A stretch of DNA of 64,000 nt from Duganella sp. BJB476 (lineage in GTDB: Bacteria; Pseudomonadota; Gammaproteobacteria; Burkholderiales; Burkholderiaceae_D), in contig NZ_QVIO01000006.1 of assembly GCF_003416895.1 (NCBI RefSeq), positions 248,001 to 312,000 on the forward strand, in the 5' to 3' direction. The translations under genes and the position numbers were made by a program. The notes beneath the pieces are model-generated. The model searched no databases. It saw only the letters and a list, made by a program, of their open reading frames with translations, and had not been told where the DNA came from. Positions 8,490 to 18,506 of this stretch are shown one piece after another; position 1 is the stretch's first letter, and the number at the start of each line of letters is the position of its first letter.

Positions 8490-9392
8490 ATGGCTTACAA
8501 GACTCTGGAAGATACGATAGGCAACACGCCGCTGGTGCAGCTGACGCGCCTGCCAGGCGCCGACGCGCTGGCCCGTAACAACGTCATACTGGGCAAGCTT
8601 GAAGGCAATAATCCGGCCGGTTCCGTCAAGGACCGCGCCGCCATGTCGATGCTCAAGCGCGCCGAGGAACGGGGCGACATCAAGCCCGGCGATACGCTGA
8701 TCGAAGCGACCAGCGGCAACACCGGCATCGCGCTGGCGATGGCGGCCGCGCTGCGCGGCTACAAGATGCTGCTGCTGATGCCGGAGAACCTGAGCGTGGA
8801 ACGGCGCCAGAGCATGGCGGCCTACGGCGCCCAGATCATGCTGACGCCCAAGACCGGCGGCATGGAATACGCGCGCGACATGGCCGAGCAATTGCAGAAG
8901 GACGGCAAGGGCATCATCCTCGACCAGTTCGGCAACGCCGACAATTCGCGCGCCCACTACGAAGGCACGGGCCCGGAAATCTGGCGCGACACCGAGGGCC
9001 GCGTGACGCACTTCGTCAGCGCCATGGGCACCACCGGCACCATCATGGGCGTGTCGCGTTATTTGAAGGAGCAGAATCCGGCCGTGCAGATCATCGGCGC
9101 CGAGCCGGAAGAGGGCTCGTCGATCCCGGGCATCCGCAAATGGCCGGAAGCCTATCTGCCGAAGATCTACGATCGTACGCGGGTCGACCAGGTGGAGCCG
9201 GTGTCGCAAGCGGCGGCCGAACGCATGGCGCGCCGTCTGGCGGCCGAGGAAGGCATCTTCTGTGGAATTTCGGCGGCGGGCGCCTGCGAGATTGCGCTGC
9301 GCATATCGCAAACGGTGGAGAACGCAACCATCGTGTTCATCGTTTGCGACCGCGGCGATCGCTACTTGTCGACCGGGGTATTCCCGGCGTAA
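8490..9392 (+). CDS. cysM: Cysteine synthase B (O-acetylserine sulfhydrylase)
   Basis: This 300-residue PLP enzyme makes cysteine from O-acetylserine and sulfide or thiosulfate. The PLP lysine is Lys47 in NPAGSVKDRA; the substrate-binding loop SGNTG is at residues 75-79. The length and the C-terminal region (IPGIRKWPEAYLPKIYD, ISAAGACEIALRIS) are closer to CysM than to CysK. It is divergent from the flavoprotein gene with about 160 nt between them. A C/G-rich hairpin follows the stop. Confidence 0.93.
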   Translation: MAYKTLEDTIGNTPLVQLTRLPGADALARNNVILGKLEGNNPAGSVKDRAAMSMLKRAEERGDIKPGDTLIEATSGNTGIALAMAAALRGYKMLLLMPENLSVERRQSMAAYGAQIMLTPKTGGMEYARDMAEQLQKDGKGIILDQFGNADNSRAHYEGTGPEIWRDTEGRVTHFVSAMGTTGTIMGVSRYLKEQNPAVQIIGAEPEEGSSIPGIRKWPEAYLPKIYDRTRVDQVEPVSQAAAERMARRLAAEEGIFCGISAAGACEIALRISQTVENATIVFIVCDRGDRYLSTGVFPA

Positions 9393-9401
9393 AGGTGTTG
9401 C

Positions 9402-9431
9402 TTCCCTCTCCCCTGGATAAGGGGGAGGGAG
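9402..9431 (+). terminator. G/C-only hairpin after cysM
   Basis: TCCCTCTCCCC (9403-9413) can pair with GGGGGAGGGA (9421-9430) across a short loop. There is no T run, so it may be an intergenic repeat or mRNA stabiliser instead of a true intrinsic terminator. Confidence 0.4.
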
Positions 9432-9454
9432 TCGCTACAGGACGACGGCTACAA

Positions 9455-9790
9455 TCAGCCTTGGCCGCCTGGTTCGCCTTCTTTAGGCTTGAACTGCTTG
9501 TCGCTGATGCGGAACTTGTTGCGGCGATCGCCCATCAAGTAACGCAGGTCGCGAATGCTCAGGTCGCTCACTTCGTGCATGCGGATCAGCAGCGAAGCGC
9601 CAACCGGCAGGCGGTGGTGGCGGATTTTGCTGATGACCGGCGGCGCCACTTCCAATGCGCGCGACAGGGCTGCATCGTTTTTCAGACGCAGGTTCTCGAT
9701 CAGGGTATCGAGCAGGCGGTTGGGATTGTATTGCAGCAGATCATCGCCATCCGCATCGTTGTTCATATCTATGCCGACTTGGTTTGTCAT
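9455..9790 (-). CDS. Small HTH-like DNA-binding protein, conserved hypothetical
   Basis: The product is 111 residues. ATG 9790 is preferred over an upstream in-frame TTG (9826) because AAGGAAA lies about 10 nt before it. Residues 20-90 read like a lambda-repressor type helix-turn-helix (LLDTLIENLRLKNDAALSRA then LEVAPPVISKIRHHRLPVGA), with SKIR as the likely recognition helix. The tail (GDRRNKFRISDKQFKPKEGE) is basic and hydrophilic. This looks like a conserved short regulator of the family, not a phage remnant, but its target is unknown. It converges with cysM and is preceded by an unusually AT-rich leader, which suggests regulated transcription. Confidence 0.75.
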   Translation of the reverse strand: MTNQVGIDMNNDADGDDLLQYNPNRLLDTLIENLRLKNDAALSRALEVAPPVISKIRHHRLPVGASLLIRMHEVSDLSIRDLRYLMGDRRNKFRISDKQFKPKEGEPGGQG

Positions 9791-10219
9791 GATTTCGTCT
9801 TTTCCTTCTGTAAAGTTGTCCTGCAAAGTACAACACTCGGAGCTCGCTTTGCTGCGTTAATGTTCATCCTTACCAAGGAACGAATTCACACACGGACGGG
9901 ATTCCGGGATAACAAGTTTCATAATATATACACAATTGTACAACAACACGCCTTCTAATACTCATAAGCAATAAAAAAACCTGATTGCCATGGGTTATTG
10001 TTGTCCGGTTGCAACATTGTGTGAGAATTATACACCCACTGATATGCTAAGCTGCCTGTGCACACTTTTAATGAACACGCAAAGTTAATTATAAATTAAT
10101 TTTGTTGTAGATCGGCTTACGTTTGCCGGGCAGCTACTGCAAGTTTGTACAAATAATTGCCAAGTGTCAACTAAACAATACAGCCGATAAGTCTGCGCGG
10201 CAACAGACTTTACGCTTCC
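9791..10219. other. AT-rich intergenic region, no gene seen
   Basis: About 430 nt between the HTH gene start and the 3' end of mltB. It is far more AT-rich than the rest of the window and carries several short TTGTACAA-like palindromes (for example near 9932-9945) and poly-A/T tracts. It should hold the promoter and operator of the HTH gene; I cannot fix a -35/-10 pair with confidence. Confidence 0.6.
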
Positions 10220-11347
10220 TTACAAACCGCCGCGCGCCAGCCGCACGGCGCGTCCCAGCTCCACCACCGACATCGCATAGAAATAACTGCGGTTGTATTG
10301 AGTGATCGCAAAGAAATTATTGTTGGCCAGCCAGTACTCGGTGGGCTCGGCGCCGTTCTGCAAATCCACCAGGCCGTAGGTTTGCTGTTCCGGTACCGGC
10401 ACCGTGGTGGTGACGCCCGCCGCCGCCAGTTCCTGCGGGCGGTACTTGGCGCTCAGGCCCTGGTTGGTCATGCTTTCCCAGGCGCGGTTGGGCGACACGG
10501 CGGCCGAGTATACCAGCGGGCCGCCGAGGTCGCGCTGCCAACCGTGCGCCACCAGGAAGGCCGCCACGCTGCCGATGGCGTCGGTGCCGGAGTTGAGCAG
10601 GTCGACCTTGCCGCTGCCGTCGAAATCGACCGCGTATTTCATCACGCTGCTGGGCATGAATTGCGGCATGCCGATGGCGCCGGCAAACGAGCCGCGCAGC
10701 GACAGCGGATCGAGCTCGTTCTGGCGCGCGAACAGCAGCGTCGCTTCCAGTTCGCCGCGGAAGAAGGCCATGCGCTCGCTGCGCTGCGGCGCCTCGGGAT
10801 AGGAGAAGGCCAGCGTGGTCAGGGCGTCGACCACGCGGAAGCGGCCGGTGTTGCGGCCGTACACGGTTTCCACGCCGATGATGCCGACCAGTATTTCGGC
10901 CGGCACGCCGTACAGGGCTTCGGCCCGCTCCAGCGCTTCGCGGTTCTCGTTCCAGAATTTGACGCCGTTGTCGATGCGCACCGGGTCGACGATCAGCCGG
11001 CTGTAGGCTTGCCAGTTCTTCGGCTTGCCCGGCGGCGCCGGCTTGACCAGCTGCACCGCCGAATCGACATAGCGCACCTGGCCCATCAGCGTGTTCAGGG
11101 CGGCGCGGTCGAAGCCGTCGCGGCTGGCGACGTCGTCGAGGAAGGCGCGCACTTCCTTCCATTCGCCGAAGTTGACGAACTCGCCGACGTAGTCGATAGG
11201 CGGCGGGCCTTTCTTGGCGGCCGGCGCTTTTTTCTTCGGCTGCATGCTGGGCGGCAGCTTGTAGCCGTAGGGGTCGACGGCGGCGGCCTGGCTGGCCTGG
11301 CTGAGGGTGGCGGCGCCCAGCAGCAGGGCGGTAATCAGAGTCTTCAT
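10220..11347 (-). CDS. mltB: Lytic murein transglycosylase B
   Basis: The 375-residue protein has a signal peptide (TLITALLLGAATLSQASQAAA) and no lipobox Cys, so it is probably periplasmic and soluble. The catalytic Glu160 lies in GIIGVETVYGRNTG, and MltB hallmarks follow (FAGAIGMPQFMPSS, DLLNSGTDAIGSVAAFL). It cleaves the MurNAc-GlcNAc bond of peptidoglycan to leave 1,6-anhydro-MurNAc ends. ATG 11347 overlaps the stop of the transglutaminase gene (ATGA), which fixes the start and makes it the last gene of the moxR operon. Much longer in-frame upstream sequence is just overlap with that gene. Confidence 0.92.
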   Translation of the reverse strand: MKTLITALLLGAATLSQASQAAAVDPYGYKLPPSMQPKKKAPAAKKGPPPIDYVGEFVNFGEWKEVRAFLDDVASRDGFDRAALNTLMGQVRYVDSAVQLVKPAPPGKPKNWQAYSRLIVDPVRIDNGVKFWNENREALERAEALYGVPAEILVGIIGVETVYGRNTGRFRVVDALTTLAFSYPEAPQRSERMAFFRGELEATLLFARQNELDPLSLRGSFAGAIGMPQFMPSSVMKYAVDFDGSGKVDLLNSGTDAIGSVAAFLVAHGWQRDLGGPLVYSAAVSPNRAWESMTNQGLSAKYRPQELAAAGVTTTVPVPEQQTYGLVDLQNGAEPTEYWLANNNFFAITQYNRSYFYAMSVVELGRAVRLARGGL

Positions 11348-13413
11348 CGGCATAAGGGTAGCAGTGTTTTCAGCGTCGTCAGCGACGCCGAGCGTGATTC
11401 GGAACCGGCGTCGCCATACTTCAGCGCGCCGTACAGTGTTAAAAATTTCTCCATCGCGGCATGCTTGTCGGGGCCGGCCTGCATGGTGCGCAGGCGGGCG
11501 GCGTAGCTGAGCGGGCCCTCGTCCGGGCGGCGCGCGTAACCGTGGCGCGCCTGCTGCCGGCAAAAACGGTGGTACAGCCCGTCCAGCGGCGCCAGCGGCC
11601 GCTGTTGCCGCCGCCAGTACAGCCCGTACAGCAGGCCGCACACCAGCGCCGCACCGAGTGCGCTGCGCCAGTTGGCGAAGGCCGAGCTTAGTTCTTCAAG
11701 GAAACCTCGCTGCCTCTCTGGATTGTAATCCAGGACCCATTGATTCCAAGCATTATTCAACGCGGCGTAGTTGAATCTCAGCTTGCCCAGCCACGAATTG
11801 GGGTCGTTTTGCAGGTTCAGCAAGGGGCCCAGGCCGAATCCGGACGGCTGCGGCAGCGCCTGCGCCAAGTTGTGGGCGATGCGTTCGGGGGCGACGGCGG
11901 CGGTCGGGTCGACGCGGCGCCAGCCGGCGCCGGGCGTCCAGAATTCGGCCCAGGCGTGGGCGTCGGATTGGCGCACGGTCAGGTAGCCGTCCACCGGATT
12001 CAGTTCGCCGCCCTGGTAGCCGGTCACGACCCGCGCCGGCACGCCCATGGCGCGCATCAGCACCACGAAGGCGCCGGCGTAGTGTTCGCAGAAACCGGCC
12101 TTGCTGCCGAACAGGAAATCGTCGACCGCGTCGCGGCCCAGCAGCGGCGGTTGCAGGGTGTAGACGTAGCCGCCGTCGTGGAAGCGCTGCATCGCCTGCA
12201 GCGCGGCGCCGGCGGTTTCGCGCGCGGACAGCGGGGCGTTGGCGGCGGCCGACGGGGCCGCGGTCTGGCGCAGCGTGCGGGCCAGCGCCAGCGTGCGCGG
12301 GTTGAAGCCGGACGGCAGTTCGGTCCAGCGCGCCATGCGCTGCGGCTGCTCGTCGGCCTGCACGCGGAAAACGGTCCAGGCCTGGGCGTCGTAGCGCACG
12401 CGCTGCGTGACCGGTTCGCTGGTGAAAAATTCCAGTTCGTCGGTGTCGCGCACGCGGTAGCCGGGCAGCGACAGTGTCGGGCCGCTCAGTTCCAGCGCCG
12501 CCAGCCAGCGGGTGTTGGTGGGCTCCATCGTGATTTCGTGGCGCAGCGGCTGGCCGCGCGTGGCGATGCCCACGTCCAGGCGTTGCAGACCGCGCCGGCG
12601 CGGCACGCGGGTCCAGGTGCGGCCGTCGTAGTCGCCCAGCACGATGCTGCGCCAGTACAGTTGGTCCTGCGTCGGCATCTTGTCGAGGAAGCGCACGCGG
12701 AAGGCCACCGCGTCCGATTGCGCCAGCGACGACAGCGTGCCCGGCGCCATGCTGTCGGAGATGCCGGTGTGGCCGCTGTGGGCGTCGCCCGGCAGTCCCC
12801 ACAGCGGCCCCTGGATGCGCGGGAAACCGACGAACATCAGCAGCGCCAGCGGCGCCGCCAGCAGCGCGGTCTTGGCGGCGGTGCGCAGGCGCTGCAGCAG
12901 CGGCGGCACGGCGCCGGTGTACTGGAACGATTGCTGCGCCGTCAGCAGCACGATCAGGGTGGCGCCCATGCACAGCGCGGTCAGCATGGTTTGCGAGTAG
13001 AAGAAATTCGTCAGCAGCACGAAGAAGCTGAGGAAGATCACCACGAACAGGTCGCGCCTGGCGCGCATTTCCAGCAGCTTGAAGGCCAGCAGCAGCGCCA
13101 GCATGGCGACGCCGGCGTCGCGCCCCAGCAGCGTGTGGTAGCTGCGGTAGACGCCGGCCATCGCGGCCACTGAGACCGGCAGCAGCAGCCACAGAGGCGG
13201 CATGCGCTTGCCGCGCCAGGTGATGGCGGCGCGCCACAGCAGCGTGCCGCACACCACGGCGCTGGTCCACAGCGGCAGGTGGTCGAAGTGAGGCGCCAGC
13301 ACCATCAGCGCGGCGGCCAGCAACAGCAAGGTGTCGGACTTGTCGCGGGTCAGGCGCAGCGCCAGGCGAGCGCGCGGGCCGGCGCCGGCTGGCGGCGGCA
13401 AGGCGGCGCTCAT
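11344..13413 (-). CDS. TgpA-type transmembrane transglutaminase-like protein (DUF3488/DUF4129)
   Basis: The 689-residue inner-membrane protein has five or six N-terminal membrane helices (for example LLLLAAALMVLAPHF, DLFVVIFLSFFVLLTNFFY). A periplasmic region ends in a transglutaminase core with the papain-like triad Cys in GFCEHYAGAF (about residue 441), His in SDAHAWAEFW and Asp in RRVDPTAA. One more membrane helix near the C-terminus (LGAALVCGLLYGLYW) and a cytoplasmic tail follow. TgpA of Pseudomonas is the family reference; its substrate is not settled. The start at 13413 overlaps the DUF58 stop (ATGA), and its own stop overlaps mltB. Confidence 0.9.
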   Translation of the reverse strand: MSAALPPPAGAGPRARLALRLTRDKSDTLLLLAAALMVLAPHFDHLPLWTSAVVCGTLLWRAAITWRGKRMPPLWLLLPVSVAAMAGVYRSYHTLLGRDAGVAMLALLLAFKLLEMRARRDLFVVIFLSFFVLLTNFFYSQTMLTALCMGATLIVLLTAQQSFQYTGAVPPLLQRLRTAAKTALLAAPLALLMFVGFPRIQGPLWGLPGDAHSGHTGISDSMAPGTLSSLAQSDAVAFRVRFLDKMPTQDQLYWRSIVLGDYDGRTWTRVPRRRGLQRLDVGIATRGQPLRHEITMEPTNTRWLAALELSGPTLSLPGYRVRDTDELEFFTSEPVTQRVRYDAQAWTVFRVQADEQPQRMARWTELPSGFNPRTLALARTLRQTAAPSAAANAPLSARETAGAALQAMQRFHDGGYVYTLQPPLLGRDAVDDFLFGSKAGFCEHYAGAFVVLMRAMGVPARVVTGYQGGELNPVDGYLTVRQSDAHAWAEFWTPGAGWRRVDPTAAVAPERIAHNLAQALPQPSGFGLGPLLNLQNDPNSWLGKLRFNYAALNNAWNQWVLDYNPERQRGFLEELSSAFANWRSALGAALVCGLLYGLYWRRQQRPLAPLDGLYHRFCRQQARHGYARRPDEGPLSYAARLRTMQAGPDKHAAMEKFLTLYGALKYGDAGSESRSASLTTLKTLLPLCR

Positions 13414-14414
13414 GCTTTGCCCTCCATGCCGAACAGCGCCAGCGCGCGCAGGCAGGCGGCTTGGTGGGCGTCGCCCAGCGCCGGGCCGTATTCGTGCTGA
13501 GCGAGGCGGAAGGTGTAGGGCAGGGCGCGCTGCTCGGCCTCCAGCACCCAGCGCGTCATGCGCGACAGCTTCAGCTCCAGGTCCATCGACAGGGGCAGTT
13601 CGGCGAAGTCGAGGCACAGCTCGGCCACCGCGCCGCCGTCGAAATGCTTGGTGACCAGCTGCCCGCCCAGCGCCGGATCGTGGCGGGCGATCTGGCGCCA
13701 GGCCAGGTGGCGCATCGGGTCGCCCGGCTGGTAGCTGCGGATGCCGGCGAAATTATCCAGCCCCACGGTGCCGTGGCCATCCTCGCTGGCGGCGCCGCTG
13801 GACGGCAGCGGCTGCGGCGGGAACTCGGGCGCCGGATACACCAGCGCCTTCAGCTCCGGCCGCCAGTAGCTCCAGGCGCGGAACAGGCCCAGCGGGAAGC
13901 GCGTGACGAGGCGGATGCGCGGCGCCTCCAGCCAGCCGCGTTCGCTGGTGGCGGCCGACAGCCGCAACGCGCTGGCGCCGCCGGCCGGGATGTCTGTGAC
14001 CTGGCGCGGTTCGCCGTCGGCCTGGAAGCCCAGCCAGACGGCGTAGCGATCGAGCTTGCTGCGGTTGTGCAGCTGCAGTTCGAACTGCGCCTCCTGGCCG
14101 GCGAACACCGCCTGCGCGCGGCCGGGCGACAGCTGTAGGCGCGCCAGGTTGCTGGCGGTCTGGACCATGTCGGCCACGGCGCAGGCGCCGGCAAAGAAGG
14201 TCAGCGCGAAGCCCAGGCCGAGGTTGTAGTTGAGGGCGCCGATCAGCATCAGCAGCAACAGGCCGGCGAAGGCCAGGCCCGGCCGGGTCGGCACGATGAA
14301 CACGCGGCGCATCGTCAGCGTGACTTCGCCCGGCTCGCTGGCGCCCAGCTGGAACAGCCACTTGTCGCGCGCTTTCCGATACAGCGCATGCAGCGGTTGC
14401 AGCGGGCCGTTCAT
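13410..14414 (-). CDS. DUF58 domain protein
   Basis: The protein is 334 residues with two adjacent membrane helices (about residues 45-80: LAFAGLLLLMLIGALNY, GFALTFFAGACAVADM) and a long cytosolic part ending in the DUF58 signature RSYQPGDPMRHLAWRQIAR (about residues 225-243). DUF58 proteins are standard partners of MoxR ATPases and usually carry a vWA-like fold. Its ATG is 6 nt after the moxR stop and its stop overlaps the transglutaminase start. It is probably a substrate or scaffold of the MoxR chaperone in an envelope-related process. Confidence 0.9.
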   Translation of the reverse strand: MNGPLQPLHALYRKARDKWLFQLGASEPGEVTLTMRRVFIVPTRPGLAFAGLLLLMLIGALNYNLGLGFALTFFAGACAVADMVQTASNLARLQLSPGRAQAVFAGQEAQFELQLHNRSKLDRYAVWLGFQADGEPRQVTDIPAGGASALRLSAATSERGWLEAPRIRLVTRFPLGLFRAWSYWRPELKALVYPAPEFPPQPLPSSGAASEDGHGTVGLDNFAGIRSYQPGDPMRHLAWRQIARHDPALGGQLVTKHFDGGAVAELCLDFAELPLSMDLELKLSRMTRWVLEAEQRALPYTFRLAQHEYGPALGDAHQAACLRALALFGMEGKA

Positions 14415-14420
14415 GGCGGC

Positions 14421-15341
<921 letters not shown>

Positions 15342-15416
15342 GGTATCGATGGGAGTTGAGCGCTGTACAGATTCTATGCGAGAAACTGCCCAGGCGATAC
15401 CATGCGGCCGGGTCGG

Positions 15417-17429
15417 CTATTCGGCGTGCTTCAGATTGCGGTCGAGGAAGGTCTCGACCTGCTGCCAGAAGGCGATGTTGTTTTCCGGGTGGCGCCAGCC
15501 GTGGCCTTCATCGCTGTAGATGATGGAGGTCACGTTCGGGTTGTGGACCTTGACGGCGGCGGCGAAGCTCTTGGCGTGCTCGATCGGCACGCGCAGGTCC
15601 TTCAAGCCGTGCGCCATCAGCAGTGGCTGCTTGAGCTCGGCGGCGCGCAGCAGCGGCGAGTTCTGGCGCATCATCGCGGCGTCGGCCGCGTTGTCGGGGT
15701 CGCCGATCAGCAGGCGCATGCTGTAGCCCAGGTTTTCCTTCGACGCGTCCGACTGGGTGGAGGTGAAGCGCAGCTTGATGTCGGTCACGCCGGCCCATTC
15801 GACGCCGCAGCGGAACACGGCCGGGTCCTTGATCAGGCCCATCAGCGTGGCGTAGCCGCCGTAGCTGGCGCCCATGATGGCCACCCGCTGGGGATCGGCC
15901 CAGCCCTGCTGGGCGGCCCAGCGCGCGGCGTCGGCCAGGTCGTCCTGCATGGTGCCGCCCCATTGCTTCCAGCCGGCGCGGAAATGGTCGGCGCCGAAGC
16001 CGGTGCCGCCGCGGAATTCCGGCTGGATCACGACATAGCCGCGCGAGGCCAGGAAGGCCGCCTCGGCGTCCCATTCCCACGAGCCGCCGCGTGACATGGG
16101 GCCGCCGTGCACCAGCACCACGGCCGGCTGCGGCCCGCTGGCCTTGGTGGCCGGCAGCGTCACGTAGACGGGGATCGAACGGCCGTCGCGCGCGGCGTAG
16201 CGGTGGAAGCTGCGCCGGCCCATTTCGGCCGGCTTGAGGTCGGGATGGGTGCCGCCCAGGCCGACCAGGGTTCCGGTGGCGCGGGTGTAGAGGATGAATT
16301 GCAGCGGCTGGCGGTCGGAGTTGGAGGCGATCAGCAGCACCGGGCTGGCGGCGCAGTCCTGCGCGCAGTGCACGGTGTTGATGGTGCCGGGCAGGGCGGC
16401 GTCGATCCTGGCTTGCTCGGCCTTCATCACCGGGTCCAGCCAGGCGGTGGTGCCGGCGTCGGTGCGCAGGTGGATGCCGAGCAGCTTCCTGGTGACGCGG
16501 TCCACTTCGGGGCCGCCGTTGAAGTCGTAGCCCGGCGTTTCGACGAAGGGTTCGGCGTCCATCTTCATGGTCTTCAGGTTGTAGCGGAACAGCGCGGCGT
16601 AGCCCTTGTAGTTGGCGCGCACATACAGCGTGTCGGCGCCGTCGAAGAACAGCGGCACGAAACGCTGGTCCTGGTAGCAGACGCCATTGCTGATCTCGGT
16701 CCAGCTGGTGTCGTCGACGTTGCGGTAGGAGGCGATGCAGTGGCCCTTGACTTGCGAGGTGACCACGCGCGGCACGTCGTTGCCGTCGGTGAGCCAGGCA
16801 TGGACCGCCGGCGGCTGGGTGCCTTCGAAGGCGCTGCGCAGCGACTGGGTGCGGGTGTTGAGGCGCATCAGGCGCGAATGGTCGGGCGCCAGATCGGTAT
16901 TGTTCCACATGTAGCGCTCGACCAGGATGTCGTCCGAGCCGTCGTGGGTGACGCCGTGGTAGGCGTATTCGGCGGTCAGGGTGCGGTTGACCATATTGCT
17001 GCCGAGCTGCTTTTGCTGGTGGCCCCAGTTGCCGGCGATCAGGTGCACGCGGTTGTCGCCGTTGCGGTCGATGGCGAACTCGTCGAGGTTGCCCTCGAAT
17101 TCGTTGTCCAGGTTCTTGACCGTGAAGCCGATGCGGTTTTCGTTGATCCAGTGGATGCTGGTGATGGCGGCGCGCTCGATGGCGGTCTTGGCCACGACGC
17201 TCACCTTGGTCAGGTCGGTGGTGTCGCGCACGGCCAGCGCCTGCACGCCGCCAGCCAGCATGGTGGTGATGGCCACGTAGCCGCCCTTGGGTGACAGCGA
17301 CGCCTGGCTGACCTGGGGCGTGTCGAAGAAGCTGGCGACGGCCGGGGCGGCGTCGGCGGCGTGGCCGTCAAGGCTGAGCAGCGCGGCCGAGGCCAGCGCC
17401 AGGGAGCGGAAGAAAGGATAACCTGCCAT
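15417..17429 (-). CDS. Secreted S9-family prolyl oligopeptidase/dipeptidyl aminopeptidase
   Basis: The 670-residue protein starts with a signal peptide (SLALASAALLSLDGHAADA). A seven-bladed-propeller-like region (about 30-400) is followed by an alpha/beta hydrolase domain. The catalytic triad can be read: Ser in GASYGGYATLMGL, Asp in GLKDLRVP and His in SDEGHGWRHP. Family members cut short peptides, often after proline, and also act as acylaminoacyl peptidases. It lies in the same direction as the moxR operon but 75 nt upstream with no overlap, so it is probably a separate unit. Confidence 0.92.
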   Translation of the reverse strand: MAGYPFFRSLALASAALLSLDGHAADAAPAVASFFDTPQVSQASLSPKGGYVAITTMLAGGVQALAVRDTTDLTKVSVVAKTAIERAAITSIHWINENRIGFTVKNLDNEFEGNLDEFAIDRNGDNRVHLIAGNWGHQQKQLGSNMVNRTLTAEYAYHGVTHDGSDDILVERYMWNNTDLAPDHSRLMRLNTRTQSLRSAFEGTQPPAVHAWLTDGNDVPRVVTSQVKGHCIASYRNVDDTSWTEISNGVCYQDQRFVPLFFDGADTLYVRANYKGYAALFRYNLKTMKMDAEPFVETPGYDFNGGPEVDRVTRKLLGIHLRTDAGTTAWLDPVMKAEQARIDAALPGTINTVHCAQDCAASPVLLIASNSDRQPLQFILYTRATGTLVGLGGTHPDLKPAEMGRRSFHRYAARDGRSIPVYVTLPATKASGPQPAVVLVHGGPMSRGGSWEWDAEAAFLASRGYVVIQPEFRGGTGFGADHFRAGWKQWGGTMQDDLADAARWAAQQGWADPQRVAIMGASYGGYATLMGLIKDPAVFRCGVEWAGVTDIKLRFTSTQSDASKENLGYSMRLLIGDPDNAADAAMMRQNSPLLRAAELKQPLLMAHGLKDLRVPIEHAKSFAAAVKVHNPNVTSIIYSDEGHGWRHPENNIAFWQQVETFLDRNLKHAE

Positions 17430-17554
17430 GCATGACCTTTGTTGTTAAATAATCGGCAATGATATTCGGCAATTGTTTTTTTGTCCATCTCGCGCTGGAG
17501 GCCTGTGCGATATCTATGGTAGATTAGCGCCTACAAGCAGCAGACATCCGCCAC

Positions 17555-18481
17555 ATGACCACAGCCATTTACAGCCATCCCGATTGCGCCCGCCACGACA
17601 TGGGCGAGTGGCACCCCGAGTCCCCCGCCCGCCTGCAAGCGATTGCCGACCAGCTGATCGGCTCGCACATCCACGACCTGCTGGAGCACCGCGAGGCGCC
17701 GCTGGTGGCGATCGCGGACCTGGAGCGCAACCATAGCCGCAACGCCATCGCCATCGTGCGCGACAACGTGCCGGCGCCGGGCGACAGCTATCCGATCGAC
17801 GGCGACACCTCGCTCAACCACTACAGCTGGCGCGCCGCCCAGCGCGCCGCCGGCGCCGCCGTGGCCGCGACCGACGCCGTGATCGACGGCGAGATCGCCA
17901 ACGCCTTCTGCTCGGTGCGTCCGCCCGGCCACCATGCGCGGCCGGTGGAGCCGATGGGCTTCTGCCTGTTCAACAACGTCGCCGTGGCGGCCAAGCACGC
18001 GCTCGACGCGCGCGGCCTGGCGCGGGTGGCGGTGGTCGATTTCGACGTCCACCACGGCAACGGCACCGAGGAGGCGCTGCTCGACGAGCCGCGCGCCCTG
18101 ATGGTGAGCTTCTACCAGCATCCGTTTTATCCGTACTCCGAGCCGGAGCCGATCAGCGCGCACATGGTCAACGTGCCGGTGCCGGCCCACACCAAGGGCG
18201 ACGCCGTGCGCCAGATCGTGCTGGAGCAATGGCTGCCGGCGCTGCACGCGTTCCAGCCGGAGATGATCTTCATCTCGGCCGGCTTCGACGCCCACCGCGA
18301 GGACGACATCGGCGGCATGGGCCTGGTGGAAGCCGATTATGCGTGGATGACGCAGCAGGTGATGGAGGTGGCCCGGCTGTACGCCAAGGGCCGCATCGTC
18401 AGCTGCCTCGAAGGCGGTTACAACCTGTCGGCGCTGGGGCGCAGCGTGGTGGCGCATGTGAAGGCGCTGGCCGACCTGTGA
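17555..18481 (+). CDS. Histone-deacetylase-family amidohydrolase
   Basis: The 308-residue zinc amidohydrolase belongs to the class II HDAC/acetoin-utilisation group. Visible signatures are RPPGHHA (charge-relay histidines), DFDVHHGNGTE (zinc Asp/His), SAGFDAHREDD (second zinc Asp) and the C-terminal LEGGYN (transition-state Gly/Tyr loop). Bacterial members deacetylate acetylpolyamines or acetyl-lysine; the substrate cannot be told here. It is divergent from the S9 peptidase with a 125-nt shared upstream region. Confidence 0.93.
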   Translation: MTTAIYSHPDCARHDMGEWHPESPARLQAIADQLIGSHIHDLLEHREAPLVAIADLERNHSRNAIAIVRDNVPAPGDSYPIDGDTSLNHYSWRAAQRAAGAAVAATDAVIDGEIANAFCSVRPPGHHARPVEPMGFCLFNNVAVAAKHALDARGLARVAVVDFDVHHGNGTEEALLDEPRALMVSFYQHPFYPYSEPEPISAHMVNVPVPAHTKGDAVRQIVLEQWLPALHAFQPEMIFISAGFDAHREDDIGGMGLVEADYAWMTQQVMEVARLYAKGRIVSCLEGGYNLSALGRSVVAHVKALADL

Positions 18482-18506
18482 GCGCAGATCTGCGTCGTGC
18501 TGCCTG

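Noticed and set aside
9402-9431. Strong terminator after cysM
   Set aside because: Kept only as a low-confidence hairpin because no T run follows.
10123-10305. 60-residue plus-strand frame in the AT-rich region before mltB
   Set aside because: It overlaps the mltB 3' end, has no ribosome site and no conserved pattern.
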